Below, piece after piece: positions 1 to 12,211 of a stretch of 64,000 nucleotides of DNA. Every line of letters starts with the position of its first letter. The first letter of the stretch is position 1. The notes under the pieces were generated by a model. It was not told where the DNA came from and ran no database searches. It worked only from the letters and a program-made list of their open reading frames with translations. The translations under genes and the position numbers were made by a program. The DNA comes from Closterium sp. Naga37s-1 (Eukaryota > Streptophyta > Zygnematophyceae > Desmidiales > Closteriaceae). Location of the stretch: NCBI GenBank assembly GCA_947471745.1, contig CANJKZ010000952.1, positions 1,470,001 through 1,534,000 of the forward strand, in the 5' to 3' direction.

Positions 1-1
1 T

Positions 2-1824
2 GGTGCTGCTGGAGGTGCTGCTGGTGCTTCTGGAGGTGCTGCTGGTGCTGGAGCTGCTGGAGGTTCTGGAGCTGCTGGAGGTGCTGCTGTTGCTTCTGGA
101 GGTGCTGCTGGTGCTGGAGCTGCTGGAGGTGCTGCTAGTGCTGGAGCTGCTGGAGGTTCTGGAGCTGCTGGAGCTGCTGGTGGTGCTGCGGGAGTTGTAG
201 CTGGAGACCCTGGAGCTGAAGGAGCTGGTGCTGTCTCTGCTGGCTCAGGAGGAGCTGCGCGGCCGCGGCCGTACTACGTTCCGCTCCTTCAGCAGGTTCT
301 TGGCCTCCCGCCCCCTACTGGCCCTACTCCCCCCGTACTGAGTCCACCGCCTGTCCAGTCGCAGTCACAGTTACAGCCTGCCTCTCCGCTGCCCAGTCCT
401 TCTCCTTACACTGGGCCGACTGGAGGTCTTACGGAGCGTCGTGAGCCTGAGTCTCGTCCTGCGTCGCCTGAGTCTCGTCCTCCGTCGCCTGAGTCTCGTC
501 CGGAGTCGCCTGTCCGTGCTGCCCGCACTGGTCGTCGTGTTCCACGTGAGCGTCCTCCTCCTGTCCCTGGCACTCACTATATGACTCTGCGTCTTCCACT
601 GCTCCACAGCGTGTCCCTCTGCCGTCTCCTCCAGCGTCCTCTCTTCCTGCTCTTGCTGACCCGGAGTCTGACTCTCTTCGTGCTGCCAGTCCTTTTGTCA
701 CGCGTTTCCTCGCCACTGTTGTCACTGACCCTACCTTTGAGTCCACTGCTGCGTCTGCTCTAGTCGCTGAGCTTGTTGACTTTGCTGCTGCCTGTCGTCT
801 AGACTACGCCGCTAGCCTTGTTGCTGAGTCTGAGTCTGTCTGTCCTCCGTCCGTCGGGGGTGAGTGTGCCCTTGGCACGGACGTCCTTGAGGACAGACAG
901 GAGGAGTTTGAGTGCTTTGCTGCTGGTTTACCTCATCTCGTGTCCATGCTGATTGCCCCTGAGGGAGACCCGGATGCACCAGACATCCCGACCCCGCGCT
1001 CTTACGCAGAGGCGATAGAGGGTCCCTGCTCCTCTGAGTGGCAGTCAGCTATGGACGCAGAGATGGCTTCCTGGAAGTCCACAGGCACCTACGTCGACGA
1101 GGTTCCCCCGCCTGGGGCGAACATCGTCAGTGGCATGTGGATTTTCAGGGTGAAGCGGCCGCCGGGTTCTCCGCCTGTCTTCAAGGCGCGTTACGTTGCA
1201 CGAGGCTTCAGTCAGCGTGAGGGAGTTGACTTCTTCCAGACCTTCTCCCCTACCCCGAAGATGACCACTCTTCGGGTTCTGCTGCACGTCGCTGCTCAGC
1301 GTGACTACGAGCTCCACTCTCTTGACTTCAGCACTGCTTTTCTACAGGGCAGCCTGCACGAGGAGATCTGGCTGCACCGCCCACCTGGCTTCACTGGGTC
1401 GTTTCCTGCAGGTACCCAGTGGAGCCTCCGGCGGCCAGTCTACGGTCTCCGCCAGGCACCCCGTGAGTGGCACGACACACTGAGGACTACTCTTGCTGCT
1501 CTTGGGTTTGCTCCTTCCACTGCTGTCCCGTCGCTGTTTCTACGCACCGACACCACTCTGCCACCGTTCTACGTTCTCGTGTACGTAGACGACTTGGTCT
1601 TTGCTACTGCTGACACTGAGGCACTCGCCCACGTGAAGTCGGAGCTGCAGAAGAGACACACGTGCACAGACCTGGGTGAACTGACAAGCTATCTTGGCTT
1701 GCGGATCACCCGGGACAGAGCACAGCGCACCATTACCCTGACTCAGTAACACATGGTGCAGCAGGTCCTTCAGCGCTTCCGCTTCACGTACTCCTCGCCT
1801 CAGTCCACTCCTCTGCCTACTGAG
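2..1824 (+). pseudogene. Element A: Copia pol fragment (INT-RT linker and RT)
   Basis: This is the middle of a short-LTR Copia polyprotein, cut by the window edge on the left. It opens with a Gly/Ala repeat (frame 2), then the Pro-rich linker also seen in G (PYTGPTGG near 410-425), and from about 595 the reverse transcriptase in frame 1, including the segment around GFSQREGVDFFQTF and the YVDD catalytic motif near 1580-1592. Two lesions are visible: loss of one base near 590-595 shifts the frame, and TAA at 1747-1749 replaces the serine codon of the LTQSHMVQQ motif seen in G. Homology stops near 1824, where the sequence switches to an element on the other strand. No LTR belongs to this copy, so it is a dead fragment. 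Confidence 0.85.
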
Positions 1825-3395
1825 CGGCGAGAGTGTGGTGCAGTCGCGAAAGAAGGAGCGGGAAGCACCCGAGTCAAGGGTGAAGGTGTGCAAGACCTGA
1901 GCCGACGCGGTACCTGAGAGAGCAGACTCACCAGCACCTGGGGCAGCAGACGCACTAGCACCTGGAGTAGCAGACTCACTAGCGCCTAGAGCAGCAGCCC
2001 CAATGCCCGGGTCGGGCGGAACACACAGGTAACAGTCACCCTCAGCACTAATAGTCACAACATACATAGCAGCAAGAATAGCATCGTAATCAAGATCAAA
2101 GATAGCAACACCCGACTTGAGGAGATCACCCCAGCGAGGGATCTCAGTGGCGTGAGGGAACTGCGTACGCCAGGCGTCAGTCAGGCGGCCGAAGCAGCGC
2201 TGCGTGGCGTGCGGGCCGCCGCACGTCTCCCCACTGCGGTCGCCGGTACGGAGAACGTAAGCACAGGGACCAGCACCCCCAGACCCCTGACGCCCAGCGT
2301 ACCACTCACGAAGCTGCTGGGGCGACGGGGTCTCACGAGAACGCTGCTGCTGCTGGCGCGGGCCACCACCAAAGCCTCCCCGCTGTACAGTGCCACCCCG
2401 ACCAGCACCACCGCCTCCGCCACCCCCACCGCCGCCGCCGCCGCCGCCGCCACCTCCACCCCCACTGCCGCTACCTCCGCCGCCTCCACCTCCATCGCCG
2501 CCACCGAAGCCCCCACTCCCGCCACCACTCCCACCTCCACCCCCACCCCCTCCGCCGCCTCCACCGCCACCACCACCGCCCCCACCATCCCCTCCACCAC
2601 CCTTGCCCCCCTTGCCCTTGCCGTAGCGGCGCCTCCCACTAGGAGCAGACGCAGCGCTGACCGACTCGGTGCCAACGAGGTCGACAGCAGCAGCAGAGGC
2701 AACAGAGGGCAAAAGAGGGACGGGGGAGCACCCCTCAAAGAAAGGGGCACGGGGGTCACCACCAGAGGCTCCTAGAGCGACTATACTCTTCTCAGCTGCA
2801 AGGAGGCGCTCCTTGAGGAGGTCAACGGTGAGCGTGGTGGGGCAAAGGGAGAGGAAGTGGTCCCTGACCGAGCGAAGGGAGTCAGGGAGCCGGGTGACGA
2901 GGTAGTAGAGAGTGATGTACATATGGGGGGGGGGTTCTTGGCGCAGAACTCGGCAGGAAGCGCAGCGCGGTAGCGGGTGTCACTAGTGCGGAGGTACGTA
3001 ATGAGGTCAGCGACTGTGGCAAAAGCGGCTAGGTCAGGGAACAGGTACGGCAGCATGGGGCGGCTAAGGGCAGCAGTGGCAGGGGAGTAGTAGCGCGCAA
3101 CAACAGCGTCGTACAGAGTCCTAGCGGTCTTGTACTGGCTAAAGTGCGCGCGCTCAGCAGACGGCAGGTGACTACGAATAGCAAGACGGGCAGCAGCATC
3201 GCGCGTGGTCCACTGCGAGCGAACAGCACTGGCAGCATCAGCAGCAGGTGCAGCAGAGGCGCCAGACGTGAGATCAAAAAGCGAGACTCCGTCCTTGCTA
3301 TCACACTGCAGAAACAGCTGCAGATCATCGACCGAGACGTCAAAATCAACTGCCCGACCCTCAGCATCGAAGGTAAGGACGTTAGGGGTAGCCAT
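1825..3395 (-). pseudogene. Element B Gag and protease start, frameshifted
   Basis: The start ATG is at 3395-3393 (MATPNVLTF), matching the Gag start of G, I and O. The first ~154 codons encode the capsid-like N-terminal domain. At about 2931-2935 two extra bases (AT) after the ten-C run put the rest in another frame. That second frame continues with the same Gag family, a very Gly-rich tract (about 2390-2630), the zinc-knuckle-like Cys/His cluster (about 2200-2260) and the protease active-site segment TLDSGASRSFF near 1845-1880. It ends at the junction with A. In a working element this would be the virus-like-particle protein fused to the aspartic protease; here it is a pseudogene. Confidence 0.85.
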
Positions 3396-4219
3396 GACAG
3401 CAGTAGTAGTAGCAGCAGCAGCAGCAGCAGTAGCAGTAGCAGTAGCAGTGCGACTCGGCCGGGCGGCGCGGCTCGGTAGGGCGGCTCGGCTCGGCAGGGC
3501 GGCGCGGGTGCGGCGGTGCACGGGTGCGGCAGTGCGCGGGTGCGGCGGTGCGCTTACCAGGGGCGGGAGTGGAGGGCCGCTACTGGTGGGGCAGGGCCGG
3601 GGCGCGCCGACAGGGCAGGGCCGCGACAAGGAGGGGCCGCGACGAGGCGGCAGGGCAGGGCCGCGACAGCAGGGGCCTCAACGGCGGCGACGGCGGCGGC
3701 CGCACCGGCAGCTGCAGGCTCGACAGCGGCAGCAGGGCAGCGACGGCTGCTGTAGGCGACGGGGCCGCGGCGGCTGCTGCAGGGCAGGGGGCCGCGACGT
3801 GAGGCGGCAGGCCAGGGGCCGCAACGAAGGGCGGCAGGGCGGGGCCGCGACGAAAGAGCGGCAGGGCCGCGACGGCAGGCGGCCGCGACAACAGGGGACC
3901 GCGACGGCAGGGGGCCGCGACGGCAGCGGCCGCGACTGCAGGGGCCGCGCCGGGAAAGGCCGCGACGGCAGGGGTCGCAACGGCAGGGGCCGCGCCGGCA
4001 GATGCGGCGACAGCAGTGGCCGCAACGGCAGAGGCCACGACGGCAGGGTGGGGCGCGACGGTAGGGGCCGCGACGGCAGGGCCACGACGACAGGGCAGGC
4101 GCACGGGGTGCAGGTAAGGCAAGCGCAAGGCGCGCGACAGGGGCAGAGGCGCGCTTCGGGCAGGAAAAAAAGGTTTCAGTGGTGGGCCCTTAAAAAAAAA
4201 AAACGGTCCCACTAGGGAA
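3396..4219 (-). other. Element B untranslated leader
   Basis: This GC-rich stretch between the primer-binding site and the Gag ATG consists of imprecise repeats of GCGGCAGGGCCGCGACGG type, and an A/T run at 4190-4203. All long open frames here are low-complexity Arg/Gly/Ala or Pro readings of the repeat and are not supported as genes. Leaders of similar position and composition occur in O, I, F and G. Confidence 0.6.
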
Positions 4220-4233
4220 CCCGCTCTATACCA

Positions 4234-4362
4234 TGTGAAGAAACTACGAGGAATGAATTGACTAGGAATGAGAAAGGTACAAGTATGAAACCCTAGGAAA
4301 GCTGTACCCCATATTGTCTACCCCACTACAGCCTACACAGGCTATATCATATATGTCTGACA
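4234..4362 (-). repeat. 5' LTR of element B
   Basis: The 129 bp LTR starts (plus-strand view) TGTGAAGAAACTACG and ends ATATGTCTGACA. The adjacent CCCGCTCTATACCA (4220-4233) is the reverse complement of a primer-binding site, TGGTATAGAGCGGG, close to the plant initiator-Met type. Its partner 3' LTR is absent because B is truncated at 1825. Confidence 0.75.
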
Positions 4363-4797
4363 GCGCCGTGCTGCCCTGCCTTTAGGCCCGCGCGTCGCCC
4401 TACCCTTAGACCCGCGCGCCGCCCTGCCCTTAGGCCTGCGCGCTGCCCTGCCCTGCAGCCCGCAACCGCGCTGCCCTGCCCTTAGGCCCGCGTGCCGCCC
4501 TGCCCTTAGGCCCGCGCGCTGCCCTGCCCTGAGGCCCGCACGCCGCCCTGCCCTTAGAACTGCACTGCCCTGCCCTTTGGCCCGCGCGCCCTGCCCTGCA
4601 GCCCGCGCGCCGCCTTGCCCTTAGGCCCGCACGCCGCCCTGCCCTTCGAGCCGCGCTGCCCTTCGCCGTGCGCTGCCCGCGCGAGACTGCCCTAGCCCTG
4701 CCCCACAAGCGACCTGCACGAGAGCACCCAGTTATTCGCGCACTTCCCTAGCTGCTCCTGCGCTGCTGCTACTGTCTGCCATTGACTGCCATGGCCA
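4363..4797 (+). other. Element E leader and start codon, left of the D insertion
   Basis: This 435 bp GC-rich tract repeats GCCCTGCCCTTAGGCCCGCG and ends GCCATGGCCA. The ATG at 4791-4793 lies in the same frame as the open sequence that resumes at 17385 (ATG GCC then ACT AGT), once D and one copy of GGCCA are set aside. It is therefore the 5' leader and first codons of plus-strand element E. The upstream LTR of E is missing, probably replaced by B. Confidence 0.65.
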
Positions 4798-4929
4798 TGT
4801 CAGAATATAAAAGTTAAATATGGAATGAAACATACAGCAAGATATATCCGGTGAACCCCAACATAACCCTAGGTCAAGAAATGTACGCCTAGACTAACAA
4901 ATATAAGCTAAAAATAATATAGCTTGACA
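4798..4929 (-). repeat. 3' LTR of element D
   Basis: 132 bp, TGTCAGAATATAAAAG...ATATAGCTTGACA in plus-strand view. It is followed by CACCCCCATAG (4930-4940), the reverse complement of a polypurine tract CTATGGGGGTG; the same tract flanks the 3' LTRs of O, I and G. Preceded by TSD GGCCA. Confidence 0.85.
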
Positions 4930-5208
4930 CACCCCCATAGTCTAGGTGACGGTAGTTCTGTGGAAAGCAACACATAGCTCAGGGTGGATCTCACATAGTC
5001 TGAGAGCAAGCAAGGGTCACATGACCAGTCAGCAAGAACAAGCAAGGGTAACAAGACCAGTCCACAAGAATAAGACAAATCTCAGGGTGGAGCTCAAAGT
5101 CACCACACACTCCGAGAGCAAGCAAGAGGCCACAAGGCCAGTCCACATGCAGGTATATAGCAAATGTAAGGAGATGCAAGAGTACAAGACAAGCAGGACA
5201 AGGCATCT

Positions 5209-8168
5209 CTAGGTAAACAAGTGAGGACGGGCAGGCACACGGCCAAGCTAGGTGAAGAAACGCTGGTGGTCACAAGGCGGCAACGCCTTGGTGAAGATAT
5301 CTGCCGTGTTGCCCTCAGAGACCACACGTCGAACGAGTGCCTGGCCACGCTACTGCAACTCACGCAGAAGGAAGTAACGAAGCTGGATGTGCTTCGCCTT
5401 CCCAACCAGTCGGGGCTCCTCACACAACAGGACAGCAGACCTGTTGTCGGCGAACAAGACTGGGGGAGAGCGAGGCCGCTCACCGAGGTCGATGAGAAGG
5501 AAGGACAGCCATCGAAGCTCCTAAGCAGCCATGGCCGCAGCGTACACCTCTGCCTCACAGCTGGAACCGGCGACGAACGACGCCGGAGTCGACCGCCACG
5601 AAACAGCACCGGTCCCGAGGCTAAAGGAGTACCCCTGTGTAGACCGACGCGTCTCCGCGTCGTCGGCCCACGACGAGTCCGAGTAACCTGTGAGTGTAAC
5701 TGGCTGCTTCCCTCCAAGGACAAGTCCCATGCCTGATGTACTCACCACATACTTCGACACCCTCTTAGCAGCGTACCAGTGGGACGGTCGGTGTCTCCCA
5801 GGCGCAACAAAGCGCGTAAGGACGCTAAGAGGGTAAGCTAGGTCTGGGCGAGTACAGGTCATCAGGTACATGAGACAACCCACCAGCTCAGGATATGGAC
5901 CACTGGACTCAAATGACTCGTCCGAAGGTGGAGCCGTGAGCCCATGATCCATAGCAAGGGGGGTGAGCTGTACCTTGGAGAACGGGAAGCAGAACCGCGT
6001 GAGGATCTGCTCGACCATATGCGACTGCGTCAGTGTAATGGTACGAGCTGCCCTGTCCCTAGTGATCTCCAGGCCAAGGTAGTGCTGCAGCTCACCAAGG
6101 TCAGTGCAAGTGTGTCTCCTCTGCAGTTCCTCCTTCACGGAGGCCAGTGCGTGTCGGTCGGGAGTGGCAAAGACCAGGTCGTCAACGTAAACAAGAACAA
6201 AGAACGGGGTCGAGCCACGGCGGACGAACAGTGACGGGTCAGCAGACGACGGAAAGAAGTCAAGCGCTGCAAGGGTCGAGCGAAGTGTGTCGTGCCACTC
6301 ACGTGGAGCCTGACGCAGGCCGTAGACTGGTCGACGCAGCTGCCACTGGGTCCAAGGTGGGAAAGAGCCAGTGAAGCCAGGCGGGCGACGCAGCCAGATC
6401 TGCTCGTGCAGGCTCCCCTGAAGGAACGCGGTGGAAAAGTCTAGAGAGTGCAACTCGTAGTCGCGCTGGGCTGCAATGTGCAGCAACACCCGAAGAGTAC
6501 TCATCTTCGGGGTGGGAGCGAAGGTCTGGAAGAAGTCCACCCCCGCTCGCTGACTGAAGCCTCTCGCCACATAGCGCGCCTTGAACACTGGTGGTGATCC
6601 AGGCGGCCGCTTCACCTTGTAGAGCCATCGGCCACTGACGACGTTCGTCCCAGGTGGTGGGACTGCGTCGACGTAAGTGCCTGTGGACCTATAAGATGCC
6701 ATCTCTGCCTCCTCAGCTGCTATCCAGTACGAGGCCCAAGGTCCCGAGACCGCCTCAGCGTGAGTGCGAGGGATCGGAATGTCAAGAGCGTCTGGATCCC
6801 CCTCAGGGGCAAGCAGCATGGCGCAGAGATGAGGAACAGCGGCCGCAAGGAAACCAAGCTCAAACTGCCTGTCCTCCAGGACCTCCAAGGGAAAGACAGG
6901 AGCACCCCCAGAGGACGGAGAACGAGCAGCGCCACTCACCAGGTGAGCGGCGTAGTCAAGGCGGTGGGAAGAGGCAAAGTCAGCGACAGTGGTAACAAGT
7001 GCTGAGACAGACGACAAGGGTGCAGTCGGGTGAGTGACCAACGCGGACAAAACACGGGAGACAACAGGACGGGAGGCACGAAGGTAGTCGGACAACGGGT
7101 CGTGAAGCACAGTGAGGGACGACTCAGGGGGCTGTGGAAGGACGGGAGGAGGTGGAACACGAGAGCGAAGAACGAGGTGGAACGGACCGTCTGCACGGTA
7201 ACGGGACCGACGACGCTCAGGGGACACAGCACGACTGAGGGGAGAACGACGAGTCCACTGGGACGAGGAAAGGGACTCAACAGGGGGAACAGGAGGGGAC
7301 GGTAGGGGACCACGAACAAAGCGTGCAGGTGATGGGTCGGGGAGGTCGCGTAGTCGCAGTCGGTGCTGCTCCGCCTCCTCTGGCGTCTGCTGCGACGGTA
7401 CCGGCCCCTGCTGCTGCTCCTGTGGCTCCGCCTCTGCCCTCTCCTGCTGCGACTGCAGCTGCACCCGCTGCTGGGACCGGGACTCCTCCTCTACTCTCTC
7501 CTGCTGGGTCTGTAACTGCACCTGCTGCTGCGGGTGGGACTCCTGCTCTACCCTCTCCTGGTGCGGCGGTGACTGCTCCTCTACTCGCTCCTGCCGGGTC
7601 TGTAACTGCACCTGCTGCTGCGGGTGGGACTCCTGCTCTACCCTCTCCTGGTGCGGCCGTGACTCCTCCTCTACCCTCTCCTGCTGCGGCTGTGACTCCT
7701 CCTCTACTCTCTCGTGCTGCTGCTGCTGCTGCTGCTGTGCCCTCTCAAACCGCGCACGCTCCTCCCTCTCCAACTGGAAGAGACGCTGCTCACGGGTCAG
7801 GAAACGTACAGTGCGCGGTGTAGGCGCCACAGTGCCAGTGCCTCCAGCTCCAGCACCCCCAGAACCAACACCTCCACCGTCGACACCCCCGGAGCCTCCA
7901 GTGCCTCCCGCAGTAGCACCCCCGGGCTCCGCAGAAACCAGCCGCAGAGAAGAACGAGGAGGGAACTGCGGGACGGACGGGAAGCCAGGGGGTGACGCGG
8001 GGCGAGGCCGCCGGCTCGAGGCTGCCGTGTCCTCCACGGGAGTGACCTCCACACCCACAACCCCTGCACCCCCAGAGCCGACACCACCAGCTCCTGCAGC
8101 CCCAGTACCCTCACCCTCCGCAACTGCACCTCCCGCACCCTCAAACACGACACGGACTGGACGCTGCG
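5209..8168 (-). pseudogene. Element C/D RT and RNase H with Gln-rich linker
   Basis: On the minus strand this frame runs from the poly-C frameshift at 8168-8175 to TAG at 5209-5211. It carries a Gly/Ala linker, a long Gln/Glu repeat (ERVEEES-QQQVQLQ type, about 7400-7720), a Pro/Ser linker, then RT (FKARYVARGFSQ near 6560-6600, YVDD near 6180-6195) and RNase H (YSDSSWADD near 5660-5690). In-frame TAGs at 5521-5523, 5350-5352 and 5248-5250 stand where G has CAG (Gln). Extra C at 8168-8175 (8 versus 7 in D) separates it from integrase. The left end probably belongs to D and the right end to C. It cannot make a full RT/RNase H. Confidence 0.85.
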
Positions 8169-10650
8169 GGGGGGGACGACTGCGGAGTGACGTGCGACAC
8201 ACCTGACGGGGCAGGACGCGAAGGGGGGGGGGCTACCGGGGCGACTGGGGGGGGCTCAAGGGTGAGGAACAGCGGGGGGGAAAAGGCCTCAGTACCTCGG
8301 TGGGGGCGACTCCTGTAGTAACAGACAGACTCGTCGAACGTGACGTCCTGAGAAGCGAAGAACTGGTAGGTGGCCGGGTCGTAGAACAACCAGCCGGAGG
8401 CGTCCAAAGGGAAACCAAGAAAGACGCAGGCACGGGTGCGCGGAGACAACTTGTTCGCGCCAGGGGCGCGAACGTGAGCCAGAGAGCCCCAGACACGGAA
8501 GTCAGCTGCTACGCCCGGAGAACCTGTCCAAAGGGAGACCGGCGTCACCCGTGGCCGTGCGTCACTAGGCCACAGGTTCAGCTGGTGCGCGGCGTAGCGG
8601 ACTGCCTGGGGCCACAAGAACTGGGGGGCACCGGCATGGCACATGGAGGTCCGGGCAACCTCCATGACCAGGCCGATGCGACGCTCGGCTACCCCGTTCT
8701 GCTGCGGCGAGGCTGGTAACGTGTAAGACTGGATGATCCCCCGACCCTGACAGAACGTCTCCAGTCGAGTGGAAGAGAACTCACCACCACGATCCGAGTG
8801 TAGACGGAGCCCACACAGGCCCTGGGCGCCACCCCTCGCTAGTAGCCACGGCTCGAGGACGGTAGGCACGTCGGCCTTCCGTCGCAAAGGGAAAACCGTG
8901 GTGTAGCGGGAGTAGTCGTCCACCACAATCAGGAAGTAGCGCTCCTGACGTGGGCCAAGGACCGGGGAGGGGCCCCAGACGTCCAAGTGCAGGGTCTGGA
9001 AGGGAGACGTGGTGGGGGGGAACGAGGAGGAGTGAGGGGCAGCGCGCTGCCGACCCTCGACGCAAGGAGTGCACGGCGGCGCTGGAGAGCGGGGAAGCGG
9101 GGCAAGCGACGCTGGGAGACCTGAGACCAGACGGTGACGTGCCATCCTACTGAGACGTGGGAACGATGGGTGACCTAGACGGTGGTGCCAGAGGACCGAC
9201 GGGTGGGTGAGGGACCGACAGTCACACGACACAGCGGCTACCTGACCTGACCTGACCAGACCTGACCCAGTGTGGTGGGACCCGGTGTGTAGTGAGTACA
9301 GACCAGAGCCCGGCTCCCTGCGAAAGGTGGCCAGAGGGGCCCAAGTGGTACCGACTGTGCAGGAGGCAACTGACTCCTCTAAGGGAAAAGTGGTGACTAC
9401 TCCGAGGTCGTGGAGGTGGCTGACACCCACCAGGTTCCTAGAGAACGAGGGGGTGTAGTAACCTGTAAGGACCCCAGAGGGAGCAGCCGGACACGGGAGA
9501 GTGGTGGTGCTGCGAGCAACCACAGGTCCCACAGAGGGGTCGGCCAAGGCAACAGTGACGGGGGTGCGTAGTGGTGTGAGGTCGGCGCGGTCACGAAAGA
9601 AACAGCTGGACGCCCCAGAGTCGAGTGTGAACGACAGGGACGCAGTCTCGGTGGTCGAACCTGGACAAGCTACGCTAGCAGGGAAAGCACTAGCAACCTC
9701 TACAGCACCTAAGCTAGAGAAACAGGAATAGTACACAAAATCATCAACAATAGAGTCATCGGCATACATCACAGACATAGAACGCACAGCCTCATCTAAC
9801 TGAGGTGCAGTCATGCTATACAACTGCGGGCCAACAGAACGAGCCAGTGAGGCCCAATCGGGGACAGTGCGGGTGGGGCCAAACTGCGCACGGTAGCGGT
9901 CAGTGAGCTGTGCAAAGCACTGACCCGGGGGGTGGAAGCGGCCACAAGGGTAGCCTCCACGCGGCCCAGTCAGCACCCTATACTGGCAGGGGGGGTGCTG
10001 GGCTGGACCACGCGACGTCCAGCTGGGCGGGCCGCTGCTGCTGACAGAGCTCCCGGGTCCAGGGGACCTCCACTGCTACTGCGGCGTCTGCTGGCGCTGG
10101 CCCTGGAACTGCTGCTGCCGCTGGTGCTGTGGCTGCGGCTGCTGCGGCTGCTGCTGGTGAGGCTGCTGCTGCTGGGGGGCCCCACTACCTCCACCTCCAC
10201 TGCCTCCTCCTCCGCCTCCTCCACCACTCCCACCCCCTCCACCTCCTCCACCACCACCCCCTACGCCACCTCCACCACCGCCCCCTCCGCCACCCCCACC
10301 ACCGCCCCCTCCGCCACCCCCACCACTGCCACCACCTCCTCCCTTCTTACCCCCCTTCTTGCCCCCTTTGTTGCCAAAGGCAACGGCTGCCACCTCTGGT
10401 ACAGTGGCAACAGACGCCGAATCGACAGGGGAAGCTAGGAAGGACGGAGCACATCCCTCAAAGATGGGGGGGAGGGCAGTACCGGAGGCAGCAGCAAGGG
10501 AACGGGCAAGGTCCTCAACAGCAGTGAGCCTCTTCTCAAAGAGGTCAATGGTGAGGGACATGGGGTTAACAGTGAGAAAGTGGTCACGGGCTGTAGCAAA
10601 ACGGTCAGGGAGGCGGGTGGACAGCAGGTACAGTGTCATCCACATCGGGG
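8168..10650 (-). pseudogene. Element C Gag C-terminus, protease and integrase
   Basis: One frame covers the second half of Gag (MWMTLYLLSTRLPDRF near 10637), a Lys/Gly then Gly-rich tract (10170-10370), a Gln-rich tract, the Cys/His cluster C-X13-C-X3-H-X4-C (about 9910-9990), protease (TLDSGASSCFFRD near 9600-9635), the pre-integrase histidines (LWHHRLGHPSF near 9160-9195), and integrase with its three acidic residues (DVWGP, HSDRGGEF, VAERR). TAG at 10076-10078 interrupts it in a run of CAG codons. The frame is shifted relative to the Gag N-terminus at 10646-10656 and relative to RT at 8168-8175. Confidence 0.85.
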
Positions 10651-11168
10651 GGGGGGTTGGCGGCAAGTAGGGCATCATCAGGGGCAGCAGAACGGAGCTG
10701 GGCATCAAGCGAGCGCAAGTGCAGCACAAGGTCAGGGACGCGGTGAAACGAGGGCAGGTCAGGAAATAGGAAGGGCAGTACAAGCCGACCGAGGGAAGCA
10801 GTGGTTGGGGTGGAATAACGTTTGACGACAGCATCAAACAGGCCCTTGGCCGTCACCTCCTGCTCGAAGTGCTGCTGCTCTGTCAGGGGCAGGAGATCGG
10901 TGATGGCGAGCACTGTGGCGTCGTCCCGCGCCGCCCACCGACTGGCCGCCAGCTGCAGCTTCTCAAAGCGAGCTTCCTCTTCGTCCGACGGGGAGGAACC
11001 TAAGGGGTCGGGTTCCTTCGGGGCTACGAGTTTGCCCGTGGCATGGTCCAGAAGGCGAACGTCGTTCTCGATCCTACTCCCTAGGAAAAGCTTGAGTTTG
11101 CGGAGCCATCCTGGGAAGTCTACCGGCCTACCCTCAGGATCAAACGTGAGAATACGAGAAGTGGCCAT
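10640..11168 (-). pseudogene. Element C Gag N-terminal domain
   Basis: The start ATG is at 11168-11166 (MATSRILTF). About 170 codons encode the capsid-like Gag domain, including an acidic segment (PSDEEEARFEK) not seen in the short-LTR elements. The frame leaves the Gag alignment just after LAANPPP: the C run at 10646-10655 is followed by one extra base compared with the expected ATGTGGATG, so translation would end soon after. It would be the particle-forming protein if intact. Confidence 0.8.
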
Positions 11169-12211
11169 GGGAGGAGGCCCTGGCGCGAGGGCAATGAACG
11201 GGCACGCTCGGGTGGGGTCTAGTACGTTTGAGAGCGGTACCAGGTGGTTCAGTGAGGTGGATAGCGGCTGGTTACTGGTGTGGTGACGGGAACGGGTGGG
11301 GCAGCAGCTCTGGCTGGTAGTGGGTGCAGTTCTGTGCGGTGCTGCGTGGTTCTGTGCAGTTCTGCCCTGTTCAGTGCGGTGCTGCACGGTTCTGTGCGAG
11401 GGAGAGTACCGGGTGGGGTAGCAGCTCTGGCTAGTGTGGGTGGGTCAGCAGGTAAGGTTCTGGGCGGCGCCGCACGATTCTGTGCTGTTCTGCGCAGTTC
11501 TGTGCGGTTCTGCCCGGTTCTGCGCGGTTCTGCACGGTTCAGTGCGGTTCTGCCCGGTTCTGCGCGGTTCTGCACGGTTCAGTGCGGTGGAGAGTACGGG
11601 GTGGGGTAGCAGCTCTGGCTGGTGCGGATGGGTCAGCAGGTAAGGTTCTGGGCGGTGTCACACGGTTCTGTGCGTTTCTACGCGGTGCTGTACGGTTCTG
11701 GGCGGGGGAGAGTAACTGGTGGGGCGGCTGGGACGGGTGGTACAGCGGGCACCAGGTGGGTCAGCGGGGACGGGTGAGACGGTACCGCAGCTGGCGGGCT
11801 GTGCGTGCGTGCGGCTATTGCTGCGCGTGCGTGCAGCTATGGCCGCGCGTGCATGCTGCTAATGCCGCGCGTGCGTGCTCCTAATGCCGCGCGTGCGTAC
11901 GGCTAATGCTGCACGTGCGTGCGGCTAATGCTGCGCGTGCGCGCGGTCGCATGTGCGGCTACGACTGCACGTGCGCATGGGCCTGCTGCGCGCTAGCGGG
12001 CTGGCGAGCTACGCACGGGGCAGAAAACGGGTGAGGCGCGGGTGAAAAAAAAAACGGGTGACGCTCTGGGCTAAACGGATGACGCGCTCAGGGCACTACG
12101 GGTGACGCGCGAGCTAAGGGGGGGTAGCAGGGCGCTTCGGGTATTAAGTGGCTACGTTCCTAGGTCGGGGCACGGGGCGGTGGGCCCATAGGGTCGACTA
12201 GCTCTATACCA
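11169..12211 (-). other. Element C leader and primer-binding site
   Basis: About 1 kb of low-complexity leader: imprecise CGGTTCTGCG-type repeats at 11300-11710, then CGTGCGTGCGGCTAATGC-type repeats at 11790-11990. TAGCTCTATACCA (12199-12211) is the reverse complement of the primer-binding site, directly next to the LTR. No coding function is supported. Confidence 0.55.

Larger units (their letters stand above)
1825..4362 (-). mobile_element. Element B: 5' half of a short-LTR Copia element
   Basis: Reading on the minus strand, the order is 5' LTR (4234-4362), primer-binding site, a GC-rich leader of about 0.8 kb made of short GGCCGCGACGGCAGG-like repeats, then Gag and the start of protease. 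The element stops abruptly near 1825 inside protease, joined head to head with A. The rest of pol and the 3' LTR are missing. Its LTR shares the TAGGCT-CAGTGGGGTA core with elements I, O, G and N. It is a truncated, non-functional copy. Confidence 0.8.

Noticed and set aside
2390-2640. Long Pro-rich and Ala/Thr-rich open frames opposite the Gly-rich Gag tracts (also 10170-10370, 46380-46610, 54340-54580, 56650-56880)
   Set aside because: They are antisense or shifted readings of GGN repeats that code for Gly in the Gag frame; no independent start, domain or conservation.
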